Source: JBCCFW01 sp039029535 (lineage in GTDB: Bacteria > Acidobacteriota > JBCCFW01). Taken from it: DNA of 64,000 bases. The stretch covers positions 34,016 to 98,015 of the forward strand of contig JBCCFW010000010.1 in NCBI GenBank assembly GCA_039029535.1. The letters are read 5' to 3'. The position numbers and the translations under genes are program-made. The stretch's first letter is position 1; the number at the start of each line of letters is the position of its first letter. Below the pieces are notes generated by a model. The model had not been told where the DNA came from. It saw only the letters and a list, made by a program, of their open reading frames with translations, and made no database searches. Shown one piece after another: positions 43,085 through 53,400 of the stretch.

Positions 43085-44014
43085 TCACGCTCCGGACCGC
43101 AGACGCGGGAACGGCAGCTCGACCACCCGCCCGGTGAGGCCCGATGCGGTGACGACCGCGGTGCCGTCGTCGGCGTGCTTGCGACCGACGAAGCCGAGAC
43201 AGGCGGGACCATCGGGCCAGTCGGCCGGCGCGGCCGTGGCCGGCGTGCTTCCGACGGTGGTGACCGAGGTCTTGGTACCGACGTCGACGAGCGCCTCCCC
43301 TGGCTCGGGTCGGCCAGCGAAGACGAAGCCGACCAGCCGTCGGACGACCTTGTCGTAGGTGTCCTGACGCGCGACGACTTCCTGGCCCGTGTAGCAGCCC
43401 TTCGTGAAGGACACGAACGGCATCAGCCCACCCTCGAGCGCGTGGCGCTTGTCGTGCAGCTCCTTGCCAAAGGCAGGGACACCGCACTCGACCCGGAGTT
43501 GCTCGACGGCCTCGGCGTCCAGGACGGGCTCGTCCCGTCCGTCGAGCGCCGCGGCCAGCGCGTCGGTCGGACCGCTCAGCACGCGTCCAGCGACGGGTCC
43601 GAAGACGTGGTCGGTCTCGAGGAGGTCGTCGGAGGCGAGCGGGTCGCCCAGCTCGGTGCCGACACGCCAGGCCGCGCGGAGGTCGTCGGCCAGCTCGACG
43701 CGACAGTCCTCGACGAAGGTGTAGCGGTCGATCCAGGCGGGAAAGCTCTCCTCGCTGCCGGGTTGGGTGACGGCCCGGAGGCCGTCGCCGTCGGGGGAGA
43801 GGTGCGCGAGGTGGGTGACGGTGCCTTCGGGAGTGAGGAAGGCGGTCGTCACGCCCTCCCCCCGCCCCAGTGGAGCGAAGTCGTTGGTGGAGAGCCGAGA
43901 GAGGAGGTCGTTCGCGTCCTTGCCGCGGACACGAAAGACGGGCCAGTCGTCGAGAGGGATCCGTGCTGCGCCGCCGAGAACGAACTCGACGACCTCGCCG
44001 GGCGGCGGGCTCAT
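43085..44014 (-). CDS. ygfZ: YgfZ/GcvT-domain folate-binding protein (Fe-S/tRNA-modification helper)
   Basis: 309 aa. The N-terminal part (VFRVRGKDANDLLSRLSTND, GEGVTTAFLTPEGTVTHLAH) is the folate-binding GcvT-like domain. The signature K205-G-C207-Y-T-G-Q-E (SFTKGCYTGQEVVARQDTYD) is diagnostic for YgfZ rather than true aminomethyltransferase. YgfZ uses tetrahydrofolate to support enzymes with labile 4Fe-4S clusters such as MiaB. It sits 19 nt after the IscA-type gene, which fits a shared Fe-S task. Confidence 0.92.
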   Translation of the reverse strand: MSPPPGEVVEFVLGGAARIPLDDWPVFRVRGKDANDLLSRLSTNDFAPLGRGEGVTTAFLTPEGTVTHLAHLSPDGDGLRAVTQPGSEESFPAWIDRYTFVEDCRVELADDLRAAWRVGTELGDPLASDDLLETDHVFGPVAGRVLSGPTDALAAALDGRDEPVLDAEAVEQLRVECGVPAFGKELHDKRHALEGGLMPFVSFTKGCYTGQEVVARQDTYDKVVRRLVGFVFAGRPEPGEALVDVGTKTSVTTVGSTPATAAPADWPDGPACLGFVGRKHADDGTAVVTASGLTGRVVELPFPRLRSGA

Positions 44015-44033
44015 GAGCGGCGCGACGACCGGA

Positions 44034-44390
44034 TCAGGCGGAGAAGGACGAGCCGCAGCCGCAGGTCTTCTGGGCGTTGGGGTTGTTGAAGGTGAACCCC
44101 TTGCCGTTGAGGCCGTCGGTGAAGTCGATGGTGGTGCCGTTGAGGTAGAGGAACGACTTCGGGTCGACGACGACGCTCACGCCGTTGCGCTCGAAGAGCT
44201 GGTCGTGCTCGCCGGTCTCGCTGTTCTCGACGAAGCCCATGCGGTAGGACATGCCGGAGCAGCCGCCACCGGTGACGCTGATGCGCAGCACGTGCTCGGT
44301 CAGGCTCTCGCGGTCCTGGATCGACCTGACCTGGTCGGCGGCCTTGTCGGTCAGCTGGATCTCGTTGGCGACGACTGCGCTCTGGCTCAT
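44034..44390 (-). CDS. erpA: A-type Fe-S carrier (IscA/ErpA family)
   Basis: 118 aa with Shine-Dalgarno GGAG 7 nt upstream. The three conserved Cys are present: C44 in TGGGCSGMSYRMGF, and C110 and C112 in the C-terminal CGCGSSF. A-type proteins pass Fe-S clusters from the scaffold to target apoproteins. ErpA versus IscA cannot be resolved by eye, so the symbol is provisional. Positioned between IscS (126-nt spacer) and YgfZ (19 nt) in the same direction. Confidence 0.92.
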   Translation of the reverse strand: MSQSAVVANEIQLTDKAADQVRSIQDRESLTEHVLRISVTGGGCSGMSYRMGFVENSETGEHDQLFERNGVSVVVDPKSFLYLNGTTIDFTDGLNGKGFTFNNPNAQKTCGCGSSFSA

Positions 44391-44403
44391 GGGTGCTCTC
44401 CAC

Positions 44404-44445
44404 CCCCGGCATGACCGGGGCTCTCGGGTCCGGCCTCGGGCCGGA
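44404..44445. other. Two hairpins in the leader of the IscA-type gene
   Basis: CCCCGG-CATGA-CCGGGG at 44404-44420 and TCCGGCC-TCG-GGCCGGA at 44429-44445, both perfect. Just upstream is a TATCAT box (complement of 44453-44458) that could be a -10 element. The leader RNA would be highly folded close to the ribosome-binding site. Confidence 0.45.
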
Positions 44446-44474
44446 GCGGAAGATGATAGCGGATGTCGCCCGAA

Positions 44475-44494
44475 AACGCCCGCATCGGGGCGTT
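44475..44494 (-). terminator. Candidate intrinsic terminator or attenuator after iscS
   Basis: On the minus strand AACGCCC-CGATGC-GGGCGTT followed by TTCGG, 22 nt after the iscS stop. It has a 7-bp stem and only a short T run. It would separate iscS transcription from the downstream IscA-ygfZ genes, at least in part. Confidence 0.5.
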
Positions 44495-44515
44495 CTGAGC
44501 CGTTTCAGGGCCGTC

Positions 44516-45667
44516 TCAGCCGCGAACGGACGCGACGGCGGCGACGACCTGCTCGACGACGGCGTCGATCTCCTCGGCGGTGTTGAAGCGCCCGAGCCCG
44601 AAGCGCAAGGTCGAGCGCGCCTGGGCCTCGGAGAGCCCGATGCCGAGCAGCACGTGGGAGGCGTGCCCGGAGCCCGAGCTGCAGGCGGAGCCGGCGGAGA
44701 GCGCCAGGCTCGGCATCGCGAGGATGAGGGCCTCGGCCTCCACTCCCTCGAAGCGCGCCGACAGGTTGCCGGGGAGACGCAGCTCGGGGTGGCCGTTCAC
44801 CGCGAAGCCGTCGACGGCCTCGGCGAGTCGCCGTTGGAGGTCGTCGCGGAGGACACCGACGTGATCGTCGCCGGCGGCGAGCTCGGCTTCGCAGAGAGCG
44901 GACGCTTCGCCGAGGCCGACCAGTCCCGGGACGTTGGTCGTGCCGGGTCGGAGGCCGCCCTCCTGTCCCCCGCCGGCGATGAGCGGCTGGATGCCGGGCC
45001 GACGCGGGAGGTCCGGGGAGACGTGCAGGGCGCCCACTCCCTTGGGTCCGTAGAACTTGTGAGCTGAGAGAGACAGGAAGTCGACGGGCGTCTCGCGGAG
45101 GTCGATGGGGATCTTGCCGAGGGCTTGGGCTGCGTCGAGGTGGAAGGGCACGCCGGTGTCGCGGCAGAGCTGCGCGATCTCGGCCAGCGGGATGAGAGTG
45201 CCGATCTCGTTGTTGGCGAGCATCAGCGTGACGAAGTCGGCGCCGTCACGGAGGGTCTGCTCGAGCTCGTCGAGGGAGAGGCAGCCGTGCTCGTCCACGG
45301 AAAGGCGGAGGATCTCGGCTCCCTCGGCGGCGAGCTGGTCGCAGGTGTCGAGGGTGGCGGGGTGCTCGATCGTGCAGGTGACGATGCGCTTCCCCGAGGG
45401 GCCCAGGGGTCGGAGCCATCCGAGGAGAGCGAGCGCGGTGGACTCGGTGGCGCCGGCGGTGAAGACGATGGTCTCGGGCGTCGTACCGAGGAGCGAGGCG
45501 ACCTGCTCCCGCGCCTTCTTCACGGCCGCTTCGGCCTCCCAACCATAGGAGTGCGAGCGACTCCCGGCGTTCCCGTAGCGCTCACCGAAGTACGGCAGCA
45601 TCGCCTCGATGACCCGTGGGTCGACGGCGGTGGTCGCGTGATTGTCGAGGTAGATGGGTCTCTTCAT
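44516..45667 (-). CDS. iscS: Cysteine desulfurase (IscS/NifS family)
   Basis: 383 aa. PLP lysine K204 in SLSAHKFYGPKGVG, H102 stacking in TIEHPATL, D178 in HLDAAQALGK, and the mobile-loop nucleophile C329 in SAGSACSSGSGHASHV are all present. The enzyme converts Cys to Ala and supplies persulfide sulfur for Fe-S clusters and tRNA thiolation. The SSGSG loop and overall length are of the NifS/IscS (class I) type. No IscU scaffold or IscR regulator is adjacent in the window. The first residues MKRPIYLDNHATTAVDP fix the start. The 243-nt upstream spacer contains two strong hairpins. Confidence 0.95.
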   Translation of the reverse strand: MKRPIYLDNHATTAVDPRVIEAMLPYFGERYGNAGSRSHSYGWEAEAAVKKAREQVASLLGTTPETIVFTAGATESTALALLGWLRPLGPSGKRIVTCTIEHPATLDTCDQLAAEGAEILRLSVDEHGCLSLDELEQTLRDGADFVTLMLANNEIGTLIPLAEIAQLCRDTGVPFHLDAAQALGKIPIDLRETPVDFLSLSAHKFYGPKGVGALHVSPDLPRRPGIQPLIAGGGQEGGLRPGTTNVPGLVGLGEASALCEAELAAGDDHVGVLRDDLQRRLAEAVDGFAVNGHPELRLPGNLSARFEGVEAEALILAMPSLALSAGSACSSGSGHASHVLLGIGLSEAQARSTLRFGLGRFNTAEEIDAVVEQVVAAVASVRG

Positions 45668-45756
45668 GACGAGACGAGTCTACTTCGGTGCGGTCGTGCG
45701 GGCCGAGCCGTGCTGGCTTCCCAGTAGACGGGATTCGAGCACGGCCCTGTCCGACG

Positions 45757-45784
45757 GTGACGCGAGCCGCCAGGCTCGCGTCAC
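45757..45784. other. Perfect 12-bp stem hairpin between the FG-GAP array and iscS
   Basis: GTGACGCGAGCC, loop GCCA, then GGCTCGCGTCAC. It lies 127 nt beyond the stop of the last FG-GAP gene and 90 nt upstream of iscS. No U-tract on either side. It could terminate or protect the 3' end of the FG-GAP transcript or act as a protein-binding site. Confidence 0.55.
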
Positions 45785-45848
45785 GTCAGCCTCCCGCGAC
45801 GGAAATCAGGCGAGAGATTCTGCGTCCTGTCGGCCGAGGTCGAAGCGA

Positions 45849-45868
45849 CGCCTACGCTCTGGTAGGCG
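45849..45868. other. 7-bp stem hairpin after the FG-GAP array
   Basis: CGCCTAC-GCTCTG-GTAGGCG, 43 nt after the last FG-GAP stop and close to the larger hairpin. A candidate weak terminator on the minus strand. Confidence 0.4.
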
Positions 45869-45910
45869 AGCGCCGACCGAGGTCGAGAGGGCGCAGAAGA
45901 TCCGCCTGAT

Positions 45911-48900
45911 TCAGGGGCCGGGGGCGGTGGGATCTTCTTCGACTCCACACCGGTCCACCGCGAACACCTTGTAGTAGTAGACGAACGGCAGGCTTGCCGG
46001 CGCGGGAGGATCGTCGCGGAAGGTCGTCATCTGGAAGTTCATCGGCGTGATGGTGAGGTCCAGGCGGGACGGGTCGTCACTCCGCTTGAGGCGGTAGGAG
46101 TCGTCCATCCTGCGCGGCGCACCCTCATCGAGGTCCCAGACGAACTCGACCCAGTTCTCGACGTGGGTCGGATCGGTCGCCACCGGGGCCGGACGCAGGG
46201 CGTTGCCCACCGGAGGCGGCGGGTCACCGACACCACCGCCCGCGTCGTTCGTGACCTGGGCGACGCAGCTGTTGTTGTCCTCACGACACTCGTTGACCGC
46301 ACCGGCGAAGGTGCCGGTGCCGTCGTCGTCGGCGACCACCAGGATGTCGAGCTCGCCGAAGCGCGGCGGCGGGACGCGGATGACCAGGTCCTCGAACTCA
46401 CCCGGCTGCAGGTCGCGGATGTCGACCGTGTCGAGCCAGGTCAGGGTCATACCCTCCTGCAGGTAGACCGACGCTCGCGTGACCGTGCCGGTGCTGATGC
46501 CACCGCCGTTGCCGACGCGGGCCGTGATGACCACCTCCCGCTCGCAGTCGCCGGACGCCTCGATGTCGAGGGCCGTGATCGACAGCGTCAGGTCGGGGGC
46601 GGAGAAGAGCCCCTCGCCGATGACCTGGTCGCGGTAGGTGTTGTGATCGAGCCAGGAGTCCCGCTCCATGATCGGAACGGTGCCGTCGTCGTTGATGTTG
46701 TTGATGTGGTACGAGTGCTGGTTCCAGATGCGGCGCGTGTTGACCCAGTTGTCGTCGGCGTCGCCGATGACCTGGATGCCGGTCAAGTCGGCGACCTCCG
46801 CCGTGCAATTGGGGTTGGTCGCGAAGCACGGGTTCAGCGGCACCACGATCTCGGCGTTGTTGTCGGCGTCCACGTCGCCGACCGAGATCATCTCCAGCCA
46901 GGTGTGGCTGGCCGCGGGCAAGGACACGATCTCGAGACCGGTGTTGCCGTCGAAGACGTGGAAGGCCGTCTCGTCGAGGAAGGCGACCTCTGCCGCCCCG
47001 TCCCCGTCGAAGTCGAAGACCGACGAGGCCGTCCGGTTGCTCGAGCAGTCGTCGACCGGAGACCTCCAGCGCACGTCGCCGTTGGTCTCCAGCACCGCGT
47101 ACTGGTCGGCACCGGCCACGCCGATCTCCACCTGGCAGTCGCCGTCGAAGTCGGCCACCGTCGGCGGACCACCCGCCACCGGCGCCGCGATGACGCAGCC
47201 GCCGCCGCCGATCGGGAGGTCGACCCGCCAGATCTGGTCGCCGGTATCGCCTTCGACGAGGTAGACGCGACCCTCGGCGACGACCACGACCTCGAGGAAC
47301 TCGTCCTGGTCGAAGTTGCCCACCGCCGGGAAGCCGTCCATGGCCATGTCGGTGGTCCACAGGACCTCGCCGACACCGGTGCCCGGGTTGTACTTGTACG
47401 CGCTCGGCCCTGCGATGACCTCGAGGGTGCCGTCGCGGTCGACGTCGGCCACGATCGACAGGGCGCCGTCGAGACCCGTGCCGCCGGCGTTGTTGATGCC
47501 GAGGTTCGGGCCGGCCGGGTCCGCGGTCCAGAAGTAGCGACCGAGATCGGGACCCGAGCCGAAGGCGTGGTTGCCGAAGATGAGCTCGGGCTGACCGTCG
47601 CTGTCGAGGTCGGCGATGGAGGGTGCGCCACCACCGAGGTTGATGACCGGGTGGGTCGCGCCGAGGTCGGGCGTGTTGCCGATGAGCGCGCCGTTGTCGT
47701 CGAGCACGACCAGCGAGCGCGTGTTCGTGTTGCTGTGGCCGACGATCTCCAGGCCCGGATCGCCGTCGAGGTCGGCGATGGCGATGTTCGAGGAGGAGTA
47801 GACCTCCGCGAAGATGTTGTCCGCGATCCAGTGCTCGCTGCCGTCTCGACCGTCGAGCAGGCGGACGAAGCCGCTGTCGAACTGCTCGACACCGAACACC
47901 GCCGCGATGTCGGGCCAACCGTCGGCGTTGACGTCGCCGATCATCGGCGTGGTGTCGACCTCGTCGTAGTCGGGACGTGTCGGCGGCACGTCGTAGTGCC
48001 ACTCCACCGCCGGCGTGAACTCGTCGATGGGCGGGATGAAGTCGCAACTTCGACCCGAGTCGAACACGTTGTTGATCGGCTCGAGGTCGGCACCGACCAC
48101 GCCATCGGGATCCACCACCGCGTAAATGACGTTGTCGCGGAAGATGAGGGTGCCCATCGACGGCACGTCGACCACGCGGGTCTGGCCGGCCGGGAAGGGC
48201 GCCGCCATCGAGGCAGCGTAAGTCGTGCGGCCGAGCTCGGTGTCGGTGCCGTCGTCCCACATGCCGTTGGGGGCCATGGGGTCGTCCTGGAAGACGATGA
48301 CCTCGAAGTCGGTCGTGATGTCGACCGTGCCGAGGTTGGAGACCGCCACCTGCGTGGTGCCGTCGACCTCGAAGTCCTGACAGCTTCCGAGCAGGCCCGA
48401 GGCGTCGATGGAGGTGAGCTGGAGGTCGAGACCGACCAGGAACTGGTTGCACTCGATCGCGACCTCGAAGGGTCCGTTCGAGCCGGCGAGGCCATCGACG
48501 ATGAGGTAGTACTCACCCGCCGGGAAGTTCGAGCAGGACACCGCGATGTCGCCCTCGAGGATGCAGTCGGCCTCCGAGCAGCCGGTCGCCAGGAGGAGAC
48601 GCTGTCCGGGCTGGCTGCTCACGAACTGCGCCGAGATCGTCTGGTCGACCGGGTTGAAGAAGCGGTAGACCAGCTCGTTGGCTTCGAGGATCTCGTCCGA
48701 GCAGGCGTAGCGGTCGACGGCTGCCGTCCCCGCTGCCGTGTTGCCCGTGAAGGACTGGGCGCAGGAGACGTCGACGGGCATGTCGCAGCTCAGGAGCGGA
48801 TCGCAGAAGACCTGCATCGAGAAGTTGCCGCCCGAGCCGGCCGGACCGTCGACGATGAGGAGATAGCGCCCGGGGGGCGGGTTGAAGAGAACGGTGCTGT

Positions 48901-50206
48901 CCGTGCCGCCGGCCAGGCAGTTCTCGGGGCGCAGCGGCGCGCCGTCCGGGAAGATGAGGACGGAGTGGCCGCGCATCGACGCGAGCTCGACGAGGAGGTT
49001 CTGACCGTCGGCGATGTCGACGGTGTAGAAGGCCTCCGGGCCCGAGAAGTCGCCGGCCAGGCAGCGGTACGAGTCGACGCGACTGGCGCCGGCGGTCGTC
49101 CCGGCGATCGCCTCACCGCAGGCGATGGGGCTGCTCAGCGCGGTGCAGGTCACCTCGAGGGTGTAGTCCTGCCCCCCGCCGAGGGGGCTGTCGACCACGA
49201 CGAAGTAGTCACCGGGCGCCAGGGCGCTGGCGCTGGCCGTCGTGCCGCCACCGTCGATGCAGACGTACTCGTTGCAGGACGCGAGCATGAAGACCGCCAT
49301 GCCGGCCGGACCGGTGAGGTCGACGGTGACGTCCGAGAGCTCGTCGATCGTGAGCCGGTGCAGCACCTCGTTGCCCGAGTACAGGCTCGTGCTGCAGCCG
49401 TAGCGCTCGATGTTGAACGGGAGCATGTCCGGCGTCCTGCCGTTGTTGGTACCGCAAGTGATGTCGACGGAGTCGGCGCAGCCGATGAACTCGAGCAGCG
49501 AGTTGCGCTCGATGCACACCGAGTAGTTGCTCGCGCCGAACGAGAGCTCCGGGTCGGGAGTGCCCATGTTCATGAGCGAGAGCGCGATGCCCCCGTCGAA
49601 GTTCTCGATGCCGATGGTGGCCGGGCAGGTCGCCGGGTCGGCCGGCGGTGACTCGAGATACTCGATGCGGATCTGACCGGTCGGGAAGAGGTAGAGCTCG
49701 AAGCGGAGACGACTCCCGCAGGGCAGCGCGAAGCTCTCGAATCCGAGCTTGAAGCCACCGGAGCCGAAGCTCTGATAGAAGCCCGACCGCAGCTCGTGCG
49801 CCATGTCCGACCAGTAGGCGGCGATCATCCCGTTGGGATCGGTCGGCTGCCCCATGGGGCCCGGCACGTTGAAGCGCGTGTTCGGCGGCTCCTCGAAGAA
49901 GATCTTGCCGTTCTGCCCCACCCAGATGTTGCTGACGACCCGGTCGTAGTACGGGAAGTCGAAGCCGAGCTCGAAGGGACCGACGAAGTTGAGCAGGAAG
50001 GGGTCGTCTCGGAAGGTGAGCTCGTTGGACAGCCGGAACTCGTCCTCGACGAAGGGGCAGGGCGAGGCTTCGAGACTGTCGAACCACTCGTAGCCCGCGG
50101 CGTCGGGACCGCCACGACCGGCCAGGGCCTCCGGGGCGTGCGCGGCGAAGGCGAGGACACCGAGGAGAGAGAGAACGACGGCGCGACGATCGGCGACCAG
50201 CTTCAT
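45911..50206 (-). CDS. Giant secreted FG-GAP/CARDB repeat protein, copy 1
   Basis: 1431 aa from the ATG at MKLVADRRAVVLSLLGVLAF. Signal peptide ends near EALAG. Order: a nidogen-like N-terminal domain (GGPDAAGYEWFDSL, PYYDRVVSNIWVGQNGKIFF); three PPC-like beta domains (GNEVLHRLTIDELSDVTVDL, GQNLLVELASMRGHSVLIFP and a third near GQRLLLATGCSEADC); a CARDB-like domain (DLQLTSIDASGLLGS); many FG-GAP/VCBS blades (GDVNADGWPDIAAVFG, FDFDGDGAAEVAFLDE, GDVDADNNAEIVVPLN); a conserved WNQHSYHINNINDDGT; a second CARDB-like domain; and a C-terminal fibronectin-like part (NWVEFVWDLDEGAPRR, YYYKVFAVDRCGVEED). The Ca-binding DxDxDG loops imply surface location. Nearly co-linear with the next gene, so it is a tandem duplicate. 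Confidence 0.88.
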   Translation of the reverse strand: MKLVADRRAVVLSLLGVLAFAAHAPEALAGRGGPDAAGYEWFDSLEASPCPFVEDEFRLSNELTFRDDPFLLNFVGPFELGFDFPYYDRVVSNIWVGQNGKIFFEEPPNTRFNVPGPMGQPTDPNGMIAAYWSDMAHELRSGFYQSFGSGGFKLGFESFALPCGSRLRFELYLFPTGQIRIEYLESPPADPATCPATIGIENFDGGIALSLMNMGTPDPELSFGASNYSVCIERNSLLEFIGCADSVDITCGTNNGRTPDMLPFNIERYGCSTSLYSGNEVLHRLTIDELSDVTVDLTGPAGMAVFMLASCNEYVCIDGGGTTASASALAPGDYFVVVDSPLGGGQDYTLEVTCTALSSPIACGEAIAGTTAGASRVDSYRCLAGDFSGPEAFYTVDIADGQNLLVELASMRGHSVLIFPDGAPLRPENCLAGGTDSTVLFNPPPGRYLLIVDGPAGSGGNFSMQVFCDPLLSCDMPVDVSCAQSFTGNTAAGTAAVDRYACSDEILEANELVYRFFNPVDQTISAQFVSSQPGQRLLLATGCSEADCILEGDIAVSCSNFPAGEYYLIVDGLAGSNGPFEVAIECNQFLVGLDLQLTSIDASGLLGSCQDFEVDGTTQVAVSNLGTVDITTDFEVIVFQDDPMAPNGMWDDGTDTELGRTTYAASMAAPFPAGQTRVVDVPSMGTLIFRDNVIYAVVDPDGVVGADLEPINNVFDSGRSCDFIPPIDEFTPAVEWHYDVPPTRPDYDEVDTTPMIGDVNADGWPDIAAVFGVEQFDSGFVRLLDGRDGSEHWIADNIFAEVYSSSNIAIADLDGDPGLEIVGHSNTNTRSLVVLDDNGALIGNTPDLGATHPVINLGGGAPSIADLDSDGQPELIFGNHAFGSGPDLGRYFWTADPAGPNLGINNAGGTGLDGALSIVADVDRDGTLEVIAGPSAYKYNPGTGVGEVLWTTDMAMDGFPAVGNFDQDEFLEVVVVAEGRVYLVEGDTGDQIWRVDLPIGGGGCVIAAPVAGGPPTVADFDGDCQVEIGVAGADQYAVLETNGDVRWRSPVDDCSSNRTASSVFDFDGDGAAEVAFLDETAFHVFDGNTGLEIVSLPAASHTWLEMISVGDVDADNNAEIVVPLNPCFATNPNCTAEVADLTGIQVIGDADDNWVNTRRIWNQHSYHINNINDDGTVPIMERDSWLDHNTYRDQVIGEGLFSAPDLTLSITALDIEASGDCEREVVITARVGNGGGISTGTVTRASVYLQEGMTLTWLDTVDIRDLQPGEFEDLVIRVPPPRFGELDILVVADDDGTGTFAGAVNECREDNNSCVAQVTNDAGGGVGDPPPPVGNALRPAPVATDPTHVENWVEFVWDLDEGAPRRMDDSYRLKRSDDPSRLDLTITPMNFQMTTFRDDPPAPASLPFVYYYKVFAVDRCGVEEDPTAPGP

Positions 50207-50496
50207 GGACTTCCCCTGAAGCGAGGACTCCGATGAGACCGACAGAACGGCCTTCCCAAGCTCGGCGTTCCCCAACGCCTGCGCTTCTCGATCAGGAGCG
50301 CTCAGCCCCTCCGGGAACCGACCGATCTCGCGGTGGGGCACATTGCCACGACACGGATCCTCGCTGGCCGGAATATACGCCCGGTGGCTCAGCATGCCAA
50401 CGAACATGAGACACCGAGCCGAGCGCTGACCCGGCCCGATGCCTCACCCTCGACCAACCTGGGTCGTTTCGCACCACGCCGAGCCAGCAGGCGAGC

Positions 50497-53400
50497 TCAG
50501 GGGCCGACCTCCTGGTCCTCCTCGATGCCGCAGCTGTTGGCCGCGAACACCTTGTAGAAGTAGACGTGCGGACGCACGGCCACCGGCGGCGGGTCGTCTC
50601 GGAAGAAGGTGTCGACGTGGCCCATGGGGGTGATGGTGAGGTTCACCCGTGACGGGTCCTCGCTGCGCTTGAGTCGATACTCGTCGCCCATCATCCGCGG
50701 CGCGCCTTCGTCGAGGTCCCAGACGAACTCGACCCACTCCTCGATCTGAAGGGGGTCGTGCGACACGACCGCCGGACGCAACGCGTTGCCCACGCGGGGC
50801 GGAGCCGCTCCTCCACCACCACCGCCGTCATCGTTGGTGACGGTCGCGACGCAGCAGTTGTTGTCTTCGCGGCACTCGTTGACGGCGCCAGTGAACATGC
50901 CGGTGGCGTCGTCATCGGCGCAAACGAGGATGTCGAGGTCGCCGAAGCGCGGCGGCGGAACGCGAATGACGACGTCCTCGAACTCGCCGGGCTGGAGGTC
51001 GCGGATGGGAGCAGTCTCGAGCCAGGTGAGGGTCGCTCCCTCCTGGAGGTAGACCGACGCCTCGGTCATTCGTCCGACGCTGACGCCACCACCGTTGCCG
51101 ACGCGGGCGGTGATGACCACCTCCCGCTCGCACTCGCCGATGGCCTCGATCTCCAGGGAGGTGATCGAGAGCGTCAGGTCCGACGCCGAGAAGATCGCGG
51201 TGCCGATCTGGTCACGGTAGGTGTTGTGGTCCAGCCAGGAATCGCGCTCGCGGGTCGGCACCGTCCCATCGTCGTTGACGTTGTTGATGTGGTAGGTGTG
51301 CTGGTTCCAGATGCGCCGCGTGTTCACCCAGTTGTCATCGGCATCACCGATGACCTGGATGCCGGTGAGCGACTGACGGAGCCCGTCGCAGTTCGGGTTG
51401 GTCGGGAAGCACGGGTTGAGCGGAACGACGATCTCGGCGTTGTTGTCGGCGTCGACGTCGGCGACCGCGATCATCTCCAGCCAAGTGTGCGACGCAGCCG
51501 GCAAGGCCACGATCTCGAACCCGGTGGTCCCGTCGAAGACCCGGAAGGCGGTCTCGTCGAGGAAGGCCACCTCGGCAGCACCGTCGCCGTCGAAGTCGAA
51601 GACCGAGGACGCCGTGCGGTTGCTCGAGCAGTCGTCGATGGGTGAGCGCCAACGCACGTCGCCGTTGGTCTCGAGCACGGCGTACTGGTCCGCACCGGCC
51701 ACGCCGACCTCCGACTGACAGTCTCCGTCGAAGTCGGCCACCGTCGGCGGACCACCGGCCACCGGCCCGAAGATCGTGCAACCACCACCACCGACCGGGA
51801 GGTTGGCTTGCCAGATGAGGTCACCGGTGTCGCCTTCGAGCAGGTAGACCCGCCCCTCGGCCACGATGACGACCTCCGGTTCTTCGTCCTGGTCGAAGTT
51901 ACCGATGGCCGGGTAGCCGTCCATGGCCAGGTCCTGGGTCCAGAGGATGTCGCCGTTACCCGCACCGTCCCACTTGTAGGCAGTGGGACCCGCGACGACC
52001 TCGAGCTCGCCGTCGTTGTCGACGTCGACCATCACCGACAAGGCCCCATCCCGGGTCTCCCCACCGGCATTGTTCGCACCGATGTTCACTCCGGCGGGAT
52101 CGGGAACCCAGAAGACCGTGCCGAGGCCGGGCCCGGTGTTGAACGCGTTGTTCCCGAAGACGATCTCTGGCTGACCGTCGGCGTCGATGTCACCGATGGA
52201 CGGGGCACCACCGCCGAGGTTGATGACCGGAATGGCCGCGGAGAAGGCCGCCGTGTTGCCCACGAGCCGGCCGTCGTCGTCGATGACCACCAAGCTGCGG
52301 GTGTTGAGGTTGGAGTGGCCGACGACCTCGAGCCCCGGATCGCCGTCGAGCTCGGCGATGGCGATGTTCGACGACGAGTAGACCTCGGTGAAGATGTCGT
52401 TGGAGATCCAGTGCTCGGCACCGTCTCGTCCGTCGAGCAAGCGGACGAACCCGCTGTCGAACTGCTCGATGCCGAACACCGCGGCGATGTCCGGCCAACC
52501 ATCGGCGTTCACGTCGCCGACCACCGGCGTCGTGTCGACCTCGACGTAGGTCGGCTGCGTGACCGGAGTGTCGAAGTGCCACTCGACCGCGGGGGTGAAC
52601 TCGTCGATGGGCGGTCGGAAGTCACAGCTTCGACCCGTGTCGAAGACGTTGTTGAGCGGCTCGAGATCCGCGCCGCTGACGCCGTCGGGGTCGACGACGG
52701 CGTAGATGACGTTGTCCCGGAAGACCAGGGTCCCCATCGACGGCACGTCCACGAATCGGCTCTGACCGGCGGGGAAGGGCATCGCGGGAGTGGCGTTGAA
52801 GGTCGTGCGACCGAGCTCGGTGTCGGTGGCGGGATCCCAGGCCCCGTTCGGCGCCATGGGATCGTCCTGGAAGACGATGACCTCGAAGTCGGTGGTGATG
52901 TCGACCGTCCCGAGGTTCGACACGACGACCTGCGCCATGCCGTCGACGTCGAAGTCTTCACAGCTCCCGGTGAGACCCGATGCGTCGATGCTGGTGAGCT
53001 GGAGGTCGATCCCGGTGAGGAACTGGTTGCAGTCGATGGCGACGTCGAAGGCGCCGTTGGCCCCGGCCAGGCCGTCGACGATGAGGAAGTACTCACCTGG
53101 CGGGAAGTTCGAGCAGGACACCGCCGTGTCACCGATGAGCAGGCACTCCCCTTCCGAGCAAGCGGTGGCCAGGAGCAGTCGCTGTCCAGGCTGGCTGAAA
53201 AGGAAGCGCGCGTTGATGGTCTGCTCGACGGGGTTGAAGAAGCGGTAGACGACCTCGTTGCCGTCGAGCTGCTCGTCGGTGCAGGAGTAGAGACTCACCG
53301 CCGAAGTCCCGGCGAAGGTGTTGCCGCTGAAGGTCTGGGCGCAGGACACCTCGGTCGCGCCGACGCAATCGAGCAGCGGGTCGCAGAAGACCTGGAGCCC

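Noticed and set aside
46163..49651. 1162-codon open frame on the plus strand opposite FG-GAP copy 1
   Set aside because: Antisense shadow of a high-GC gene: V/G/D/R-rich, no domain, no ribosome site, and the minus-strand gene is strongly supported.
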